Made by a program: the position numbers and the translations under genes. Shown here in pieces: positions 55,201 through 63,600 of a stretch of DNA of 64,000 nt. The DNA comes from an uncultured Verrucomicrobiota bacterium. GTDB taxonomy: Bacteria > Verrucomicrobiota > Verrucomicrobiia > Verrucomicrobiales > Verrucomicrobiaceae. Positions within the stretch are counted from its first letter, which is position 1, and each line of letters starts with the position of its first letter. The notes beneath the pieces are model-generated. The model made no database searches, was not told where the DNA came from, and was given only the letters and a program-made list of their open reading frames with translations. The DNA is taken from positions 62,001 through 126,000 of the forward strand of contig CAILZI010000126.1 of assembly GCA_903838675.1 (NCBI GenBank), read 5' to 3'.

Positions 55201-57350
55201 TTGAAACCGATTTCCGAGATGGTCAGAAACCTGCCAAAACCGCGATAATTATTCCCTGCATTGCTCCAGACGATCGGAGTCACGGTGCCATGTCCGGGCA
55301 GCACCCCCGAATCTGCGGAGGTGTATTGGTTGGTGGCACTGTCATAGGTGCTCGAGGTGCTGTTAACATTGGTGGCAGGCGGGGTGATGTTTTGGTTGGT
55401 GAAGGTGTATAAAGAGGAACCCGGAGTATCCAGGGTGTCAGCGACTGTATAAAGGCTGGCGCCTGAGCTGTTTAAGACTCCTGAGAGGCCAACCCCCTGC
55501 ATGCCATTATTTTTGCGTGCAAGAATGCCGTCGTACAGATTGGTGCAGCGAATGTAGTCAAAGAACTGCACCGCAAGCTGGTTCACATTGTTTGATCCAT
55601 ACTTGGTGCTGTAATTGCGTGAACTGCCAATGCCTGATGTCTGCGGCCAGGTCAGATTTGTCATTTGCGTCACGAGATAGTTGAGCAGGAAATTGTTACG
55701 CTTCAAACCCTGCGAGCCTTTGAGGTCATAGGTCTGGCTATGCGCCTCGTACCGACGGAAGATATAACTGTTGGCGATACTGGCCCCGGCAGACGTACCG
55801 CGCAGCGTCGCACACAGGGCGATGGCTTGATCAAAACTGGTGCGGCATTGTGTGCCCAAAGTTTCATCCGGGAGGGGCCAGACGGCAACGCGCGGGAGTC
55901 CATACATGGTGAACTCAGGAGCCCGGCTTTGAGCGGTCAGGAAAAAGCGGGCGTGCTCCAGAGAATCATGGCTGTAAAGCTTACGACCACCATTCAGGTT
56001 CGGATTGTAGGTTGGCTGGCGTCCCACCCCGGTTTGTGCGGCACCCGTTGCAGAACCAGTAAAGGCCGCATCCTGAAACAGCATCTCATCGACGCTGGCA
56101 AACAACCGCTCCGATTTCACGGTGGAAATATTGATGTATTGCGATAACTGCGATCCCATTTCGGAGTAAGGATTGGAATAGTCGTCTGTGCCGAAGGTCA
56201 GGGTTCCGGATTGTGAACCACCCGAAGTGATCTTGGGGGCGATGTTATAAATATAATTTTTATATGCCAGGACATCACTGACGCTGCTCAGACCTGAATC
56301 GAGGCTGGGATTGAGGGGATCCAGCCGCATACCAGGTGCCAGCACTGAACTGAGAGCGACGGTGGCAGGATGACCAGGATAACGCTGATACTCGCCAATG
56401 AGCGGAGGACAGTTGGCCCAGAAGTAGTCACGCTTGTGATAATAGAAGGGAGAATTGAAGAAAGTAGGCTCTGAAGCGGTGTTGATGTTCACTTTGCAGC
56501 ATTCGTCATCCGTCCAAAAGGCGACACGACCTACGATAGGATTGTCAGCCGAAGGTTGCACGCCTGCATAGTTCGAAATCCAGTTGAGCGAGCTGTCCAG
56601 CGTGCCCGTGGTGCCATCCTGCAGAACGTAAATCCACTCCACGGGCATGGGCAGTCTCAAATCATTTGGAGCACTGACGGTCGAAGGCGGCCGCACTTCC
56701 GTGTAGGTGACCGTTGAACCACTGCTGCCTGCCGGCGTTGTAGCGCTGTAGGTGAACCCTTCCACCTGTGTGGTGGCAGTCCCCGTGGAAGGGGATTGGG
56801 AGCCTAAATAATTCCAGGCGGCACGCGGATCAATGATGGGGAAAAAAACATCCGTTCCAGTACTGGAGGCGCTGGGGGAATTGGGAAGGGAGGGACGAAC
56901 AACAGGCTCATTCAAATCCACATAACGCGCCTTGTTATTTGGGTTCGACGACCAGTCAGTGGGAACCACTTCGGCGGCAAGCGCGGCTGATTCCGACTGC
57001 CCGGTCACTTTCATCTGCGTACTGGAATATAATTTGTAGGCGGCGTTGAACGAGCCGTCGGCGTTGTAGACCCGGACCATGCCGGGTTGAGTGGCATGAA
57101 AGGTTCTGGGCTGGGTCTGATCTGTGTACTGTCCGTTTTGGATCTGTGCTTCGACAATCGAAGTGGCGGTGTCCGCCAAGTCCTTGGCGCTCCGTGCGTT
57201 CAAATAGGACTGAGTTGATTTGTATTCCGTCTGGGTGGTGGTGAAAATGGCCACCATCAGAATCGCCATCAAGGCCAGTGCACTGATCACCATCACCAGC
57301 GCCATACCCTGACGGCTCGTTTTGAATGAATGAGGAATTAACTTTTTCAT
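52287..57350 (-). CDS. Verru_Chthon cassette protein A: giant GspK/PilX-like pseudopilin
   Basis: 1687 aa. The N-terminus SRQGMALVMVISALALMAIL looks like the GspK/PilX leader: cleavage after Gly, and no Glu at +5, a typical GspK trait. The rest is very large, rich in Asn, Thr, Gly, Pro and Tyr, with no recognised enzymatic motif; it is presumably a secreted pilus-tip or surface module. Matches the cassette A family (TIGR02600, recalled). It is first of the four cassette genes and follows a sigma70-like promoter at 57387-57415, downstream of the autotransporter-repeat gene. Confidence 0.88.
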   Translation of the reverse strand: MKKLIPHSFKTSRQGMALVMVISALALMAILMVAIFTTTQTEYKSTQSYLNARSAKDLADTATSIVEAQIQNGQYTDQTQPRTFHATQPGMVRVYNADGSFNAAYKLYSSTQMKVTGQSESAALAAEVVPTDWSSNPNNKARYVDLNEPVVRPSLPNSPSASSTGTDVFFPIIDPRAAWNYLGSQSPSTGTATTQVEGFTYSATTPAGSSGSTVTYTEVRPPSTVSAPNDLRLPMPVEWIYVLQDGTTGTLDSSLNWISNYAGVQPSADNPIVGRVAFWTDDECCKVNINTASEPTFFNSPFYYHKRDYFWANCPPLIGEYQRYPGHPATVALSSVLAPGMRLDPLNPSLDSGLSSVSDVLAYKNYIYNIAPKITSGGSQSGTLTFGTDDYSNPYSEMGSQLSQYINISTVKSERLFASVDEMLFQDAAFTGSATGAAQTGVGRQPTYNPNLNGGRKLYSHDSLEHARFFLTAQSRAPEFTMYGLPRVAVWPLPDETLGTQCRTSFDQAIALCATLRGTSAGASIANSYIFRRYEAHSQTYDLKGSQGLKRNNFLLNYLVTQMTNLTWPQTSGIGSSRNYSTKYGSNNVNQLAVQFFDYIRCTNLYDGILARKNNGMQGVGLSGVLNSSGASLYTVADTLDTPGSSLYTFTNQNITPPATNVNSTSSTYDSATNQYTSADSGVLPGHGTVTPIVWSNAGNNYRGFGRFLTISEIGFNVICTADGFQDPNGVMGKTGIPSGGGTAPRYDPTIDAGGNTGALPIYTNLQCYGTSHPFIVSKMLDPNAQARWYSNFPPLLLGASKLQYQVDASTIATTNKWHPYNHPGYDPLNWNLSLESDTPLQPTEKRVQVMLMLEAFCPMLGWTKMYPEYTIVLQGDFIGAMTLQGVNGPVKLFDTNQDVVLKSNGNVFQYNSGGTLPFGGHAGPPSVTGGSGGRPISGSAINGKVMTPSDPAWNGGTTTNHAGNTNYGLNSNFVTVNRNQPLQLSFGGKQLVIRIYDKHDYTGRSLQPVQVINVSIPDTTLPVPALVYNDSVAANGVQPPPALAHQVGYYSTTDSYGRLNWYRSCQAPHWWCFNQAGCIRKLNGWSVNPAYKTGGTQPFSIGALTPITSVDAIGQTCRGRLDTSTQGITANGQFMNQGVAGTWHGPGLIPNETITSTWQGSDVTRTMIPAGGDYRLVAALASVPTNMWQKHPLWTGSPSDVKLIHSWTDCYAGNETGCKLPPNQFPVLGQDLQMVRGVTFGSNALSDLKWTPDMPPSTAAANDANRYGDFDTGIAGARCGPYVNKPDEGNFYIGKYTFGSAVKNYRSGYFFDAWNSTDDWRSGVYMSPNRMISSPVMFGSLPTGVWQGGSASKAPSTGIPGQPWQTLLFRPYTLSNTGGGVSVATGHPGDNNPRDHYLLDMFCMPVVEPYAISEPLSMAGRINLNFQIMPFTNIRRATALHALMKGEYITAIPNISVYKSKNFNTRAGNGPTNINFYDEQNDGQYWHRPINVKETLVQFDEKFNGTAQGANHNVTQIRGLFRSASQICEMHLIPDTNNGNWISQGETSVQLTGLTAGSRQNAMDQFWQNHTITGDNVRERPYSNLYNRITTRSNTFRVHVRSQVIKKARSTVPTTFDTVKDAVLSEYRGSALIERYIDPNARANPLDPKDATTAIPDYAASGNPLGLAPLESFYRFRALESKRFNP

Positions 57351-57386
57351 GACGTGGATCCGGTTGGAATTAATTTAATTTGATCG

Positions 57387-57415
57387 ATCATATGATTTTG
57401 CCCTTATTCTGGCAA
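57387..57415 (-). promoter_or_regulatory. Sigma70-type promoter for the A-B-C-D cassette
   Basis: On the minus strand TTGCCA (57415-57410) and TATGAT (57392-57387) are separated by exactly 17 bases. Transcription would start near 57380, giving a leader of about 30 bases to the ATG at 57350. Two overlapping 10-bp palindromes cover the -10 box (TGATCGATCA 57381-57390 and ATCATATGAT 57387-57396), and a 6-bp inverted repeat TCATGT/ACATGA (57423-57438) lies just upstream of the -35; they may be regulator sites. Confidence 0.6.
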
Positions 57416-57438
57416 GTATTTATCATGTAATGACATGA

Positions 57439-57626
57439 AACCCTGTGAGGTGTTCCCTTGGAGAGTTCCTCACTTTTGGGCCTGACCTAACTTAACCCAG
57501 CCGAGCAACGATGCTGGATTTGCTGTTTACCGCCCCCCCCCAGCGGCAGCCTGGAAGTGCTCACCGTGGGAGATAAGTTCATGCTATCGAGTGTGACTAT
57601 GGTGCGATTGAAAAAAAATCAAACGG
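57439..57626. other. Noncoding gap before the autotransporter-repeat stop
   Basis: No gene or strong terminator is seen. It contains a run of nine C (57533-57541) and a short A-tract flanked by TTGA/TCAA (57608-57622), which is too weak to be called a terminator. The A-B-C-D cassette promoter lies to its left. Confidence 0.5.
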
Positions 57627-60600
57627 TTACCGCACGTAGCGCCGGCGCCTTCTGAGGCCAAGGCCCAGGAGGCCGAGCAGGAGCAAGGTGAGCCGGGCGG
57701 GCTCTGGAACAGCCACCGTAATCGTGCCAGCCGTGTAGAGGTTTGCCAGATTCCAATACAGACCTGAAGTCAAGGTCGGCAGGTCGGTGAAATCCGTGGA
57801 GTAGGTGCCCACGGCATACGTCAGATTTGTGAAGGTTCCGGTGGGGACGAGGCCACCCCAGTCGATGAGCTTGAAGGTGTCACCCACATGGAAAGTTGTC
57901 GTCGGCAGAGTGGTGTTAAGATTTACATTGGTGACCACGAGGCTGGCAGCGGTGAGGCTCGGGGAAAAAATCTGATTGAAGCTGCTGTCGTAGGTGATGT
58001 TTGGGGTGATGTAGGCGCCATTTGTGCCCTTGGCCGCCCCAGTAAGATCTACTTTGGCACCGGCTGCACCGATGATGATCAGGCTGTCGACGGCCGAGGA
58101 TGGATTTACGCCGTGACTGTCAGAGTACAGATTCAAGCTAAGCGTGCCAGCTATGGCCAAGGTGCTGCCGCTCTGCAGACTGATGGTCAGAGGCGAGGTG
58201 CTGGCGGTCGCGCCAGGGGTACCTGCAATTAACGTGGCTCCGGAATTGATCGCGACATTGTGGGTGGCGTCCACCGCAATCGTGCCCGTTCCGGCTAATA
58301 CTGCTCCGGATGCTACAGCTACATCACCATGACCTGTGCCAGAGCCCGTGGTGTTGTTCACCAGCAGTGTGCCTGAATTGACATTGGTGCCGCCATAGTA
58401 GGTGTTGGCCCCGCTGAGAGTGGTGACGCCCGTACCGACGGTCGCCACCGTGAGCTGATCGGAGGTGGCTGAAGAACCACCCTGCACTTCCGAAATAACC
58501 CCCGTAAAGGCCATGCCCTTACCGGTGGTGGCGGAGGAGTTCAAAATCAGCGTGTATGTTTCCTGCACTCCCGGGAGAAGATTTTGCATGGTCACATTGC
58601 CACTGAAGGTCACGGGAGTGGTGGAGGAATTGATGGTGGCAGAGCCGAAGTAGGTATTGGTAACGCCATTAGTGGAGAAACGGTCGGCATAGAGGTCGAT
58701 GTTCTGCGTGACGGCGGAGACCCCTGAAGCGAGCGTCAGGGTGACGGAAGGAGAGCTGGAGTCCTTCAGCCAATACACGGGATCCGTTCCGGTTCCATTG
58801 ACCGTCCCGACCGAGTGAGCCCCCATGAAATAGGTGCTGCCATCACTTGTCACATTGACCTGGGTTCCATAGAGCATGTTGGCAGCTGTGCTGAAGTCTG
58901 AGGTGCGGACCAGGTTGATGGTGCCGTCTGCATTGACCTGGGCGAGCTGGTAAATGCCGTTGCGTTCCGGATTGTTGAGCTCGTCTTTCACCAGGATGCG
59001 GGTGCTCAGGCCTGTGTAGGTCAGGGTGACAGGGGTGGTTCCATCCGCCACGGTGGCCTGGGAGATGCTGAACTGGTTCGGGCCCAGGATCGCGGTGATC
59101 ACTGTTCCCGCAGCGATGCCAGCACCACTGATCTGCGTACCCACAAAGAGAGTGGTGGTGCTGCCCGATGCGAGCGTGATGATCGTGGTGCCAGAGCCGA
59201 ACGTGGAGCTCAAAGTGGTGCTTTGGGTGAAGGCATAAGCGGCAATGTTGGTCCCACCGATGACAGCGTTCACATTGTAGAAAGCTCCAGCTCCAGAAAG
59301 AGCGCTGCCAGTGCCATCGACCGTGCCGTTTCCAGTGGCCAGGAAGACGCCGCCCAAAGCATTGCTATGGTCGGCAATGAAGGAATAGGAATTTTCCACA
59401 CCGAGGATGGACGCCCCGGTGGTGGCAAAATCAACATTGGCGGAGAGCTGATAGGTGGCGTCTCCCAGCTGGAGAGTGCTGCCGGAGAGCGCGGTGTTGC
59501 TGTTTAAGACCAATGTGCCATTGCGAACAATGGTGGCAGCCTGACCGCTGCCACTGACACCGGAAAGAGAGCCATAGTTGTTTGTGGCGTTGGCCAGTGT
59601 CATGGTCCCCCCTCCATTCAGAGTGAAACCGCCAGAGCCTGTGATCTGTCCGTTGAAAGCCACAGTGCCAGGCAGGTCAATAATGACGTTGCTGGAAGCC
59701 AGGCGATTGAGCGACACGGTCGATGATACGGTGTTCAAAACGTATGTGGCATCAAACACCGAGATACCCGTGCTGTTGGCTCCGCCAAAGATCAGTGCAT
59801 TGCTGAAAGTATCCCCAAGGAAGTTCAGGATCAGTTCTTCTTGAGCATAGGGAGTGTCCGTCGTCGTGCCGACGCTGACGGCTCCTGTTCCAAAGGAGCC
59901 GTTGCCGAAGCCGATCAAGGTGCCTTCGGCCAACACGGTTCCTCCGCTATAGGTGTTGGTCGGGGCGGAAAGCTCAAGCACGCCATATCCAGCCTTGATC
60001 AGGGAACCGCCGGCCCCCTGAAGCGTGCCGCTCAAGATGGCATCCACTGCGGTTGCGGACTTACCACTGGTGACATTGACCATGCGGGATTTGACCCCCA
60101 GATCGATGGCGTTGACAAACGTCACGGTTTTGTCTGCGTCCTGGGCACCAAGCATCAGAGTGTCATTGTCGAGCACAAAGCCTCCTGAGCCCCAGGCCAC
60201 GAGAGCGCCGCTGCCCCCCAGATTGACGTTACGATTGGCCCCGTAGGCGGCAAAGCCACCGCTGCTGTTCCAGTCCACCTGGGTGGCACCCGTTCCGAGA
60301 CTGCGGGTGAAATCGCCTGAAATCGAGGTGAGGCCAAGAATACCGCCATCCAGCCGCACATGGCTGAAGATGGGGAGTGCACCGCTGGAATCCAAGCGCA
60401 GAACACCGCCTTCGATAAAAGTGGTGCCCGTGTAAGTGTTGGCACCCGAAATCGAGGTGGTTCCGTTGCCAGTCTGAACCAGATTCACGGCACTTGAGGC
60501 AGCGGTGTTGTTTGCGATGACCGAACTGATGGAGAAAGCGGCAGCAGGATCCCAGTTGTGAATAATCAAATCTGACGTTCCCAGATAGACGAGACTGTTC

Positions 60601-63600
60601 GTGCCGGTGGCATTGGCAGCGGTGGAAAGCACGAAATGAGTGGCATCCGTGATGCTGGCCACGGTGGTGCCGGCGATGATACCTGTGCCTGAAACCTGCT
60701 CACCCACACTGATGTTGGCGGTGGAAACGACGGTGACGGTGGTGCTGCCCGAAGCCGTGGTGGATCTCAAGCCTGAGTTGAAGTCGGTGTTGGTCAGGCC
60801 GCTGGTGAGTGTGCCACCTGTAATGGAATTGATGTGGTTGCCAGCATGGGTGGTTTGCAGGATGGCGCCTTGGTTGATCGTCAAGGTGCTGCCAATCGTG
60901 ACGGTGCTTGCTCCGGGAGCGGCTCCGACAAAGCTGCTGTTGTAAAAACGGATCGTGTTCACCGTGGCGCCAGTGACGGTGGTTCCCGCAAAAGCGTCAG
61001 AGCTGAGCGCACCATCCATGACGTTCATGGCACTGGTCCAGGTGGCGGGGTTGCCCTGAATGGTGTGTGCGGCCACGCCGCCATAATCAGAGCCCTGCAC
61101 ATTGTAGGAAGTGCCGTTGGACTTGAGGGTCACATCAATAAACGCAAAGTAGTTCACGCCTGGATGCAGGGCCTGATCGTCTGAGATGGTCCAGGTGGCA
61201 CGTGGCAGGATGACCTGAGCATCGATGCCAAACAAACCTGAAAGCGTGATGTTAGCGCTGCCAGAACCGTTGTCATTTTTCACGAACAACAGCGTGCTGC
61301 CAGCATTCCAGGTGGCCGACTGCGGATTGTTCACGTCCTGCAGGTTCAAAGTTGTGTCCACATTTAATGCAGTGGTCACGGTGATGACGGAGGCGCCTTG
61401 ATTGATCACAAAGTTCCCTGGCAGGTCCTGGATGGTTGCCCGTCCAGCGCTGCCAACAACCGTCAGATTGCCACCTCCAAGGGTCAAAGAGCCGACATCA
61501 TTGCGCACAAACTGGTCGGTGAGGTAGGATTCCAAGCGCAAGGTACCATCATTCACAGTCAGGTTGGTCACCCCATAGCTGCTCGAGTTCGGTGTGAGGT
61601 AACCGAGCAGATCCAGCACGCCTGCGCCAGTCTTGACGATGCTGTAGTTATCCTGCGCAGTCGGAGTGGTGATGTTGCCTCCCAACTTGAGTGTGGTGTA
61701 GGCATTCCCGACATCGAACTGGGCGCCCACGCCGGAGTTGATGGTAAAGCCCCGGTCCGTGGAGGTGCTCAAACCATTGAACTGCAGTGTACCGCCGTTG
61801 AAGACAAGATTGGAGGCCCCATTAAGGGAAGCTCCAAGTCCGCTGGCTGCGCCGGCATACGAGAGATTGAAGGAACCTGTGTTCAGCGCGAGCTGTGAAA
61901 GTCCGATATGCGTGGAGTCCAGAATGCTGACGATGGTTGTACCCGGCGGAATCCCCAGGCCGGTGACCGCCTGACCGACACGCAACCCTACTGTGGTAGG
62001 TACGGTCACGGACGAGCTGCCACTATTAGTGGAGGAAGCCATCAAGGTATTACTCAGCGGTGCCGCGAATGCCAAGGTGTTGGAGGCCGTGGTAGTGGCT
62101 GCGATCGATATGAGGATATGGGTGGCATCCACAATGCTCGTGATGGTGGCTCCTGAGGGAATCCCGGTGCCGGTGATTTGCTCACCGACAGCGAGGCCTA
62201 CGGTGGAAGAAACTATCACAGTGGTGCTGCCGCTGGTGGTGGAGGAAACCAGAGAGGGGGCGCTTGCCCCGAAGGTCAGGTTGTTTTGTCCAGTCAATGT
62301 GACCACGACATTGAGCAGCACGGTGTTCAGGTCGGTAATGCTGGCGATCACAGCACCGGCAGGTATGCCATTGCCACTGACCGACTGGCCGATTGTCAGG
62401 CCGAGGGTGCTAGGAACAGTGACCATGCTGCCAACCTGCGTTGTGGCATTCACACTGCCTGCAACCAGACTTGCCGTACCATAGGTCAGAGCGATGCTAC
62501 CGACGGTCGAATTGGCAGGCTGATTCAGAGTGAAATGGGTGGCGTCAACGATCGTCAGAATCGTATCCCCAGCTGGAATGGTGCCATCCGAACTGGAGAC
62601 GGTCTGGCCCGGGGTCAGACCGGCTGTCGTGGCCCCGCCCAACAGGGTCACGGTGCTGCTGGCAGCGGTGGTGCTGCTAGCCCCGGGGGCTACAACGGAA
62701 GTGGAAGGAAGGATAAAGGTCAACGGGCTGTTGGTCACTGCAACAACCGCCCCGTTCGACATGGTGAACTGATTCGCGTTGTTGATGGCGGTGATGAAGG
62801 AACCCCCGTAGTTGAGGCTGACGCCGGAGCCATTGGCCGTGGCACTCGCGCTGAGCAGCACGGTGTTGCCATTGATACCTGAAATCGTGGTGCCAGCTGC
62901 GATACCAGCACCGGATACCGGCATGCCAACTGCCAGCCCGGTGGTGCTTGTCACTGCCACCGAATTGGAGCCCGAACTGGTCGTGGATGAAACGGTGGAA
63001 ACGCTGGGCAGACCGGTGCCCGTCACGATTTCACCATAGGTGAGACCTGTGGTGGTGCCTGGCACTGTCACCACATTGCCAAGGGACTGGTTGACGGCCG
63101 TCAACACGGTGGCCACGCTGCCGACAATGGAGAGACTGTTCACAGTCACCACCCCAGAATTGAGAGTGTTGACACCTGTGTAGGTGTTCTGGCCGGCCAA
63201 AATGAGATTGCCCACACCGCTCTTGTCCACCCCGTTGGTACCGCCTGTGCCGTTTGCAATCACGGCGGAAATATCCAGCACACCACTGCCAGTGTTGCTT
63301 TGCAGAATCAAGAGATCCGCACCAGCGCCGGCACCGTTGACCAAGATGCCGGTGCCATCCGTGCCGATGATAGCTGAATTAGACCCCATGTTGTTGGTGA
63401 AGAGAATGCCGCCAGTCTGAATCGTATTCGTTCCACTCAACGTGACATTGTAGGTAGTGTTGGTCTTGGCAGGGGTGTTGTTAAACCGCAAGGTGTTGGC
63501 CGTCTCATTGGTCTGAGTGCTGTTGCCCACAATGTCCATGTTGGCGTTGGTGACCCAGTCATTGGTGGTCGCAGCAGGAAGGAAGGCACCGCTGCTGGTG

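Noticed and set aside
57533-57541. Poly-C tract as a phase-variation switch
   Set aside because: It lies in noncoding DNA about 180 bases from the cassette start and more than 110 bases outside the identified promoter; without strain comparison there is no sign it alters expression.
61855-63060. Possible CRISPR or tandem DNA repeat array
   Set aside because: Unit spacing is about 190 bases, copies differ at DNA level and stay in one reading frame; it is a protein repeat.
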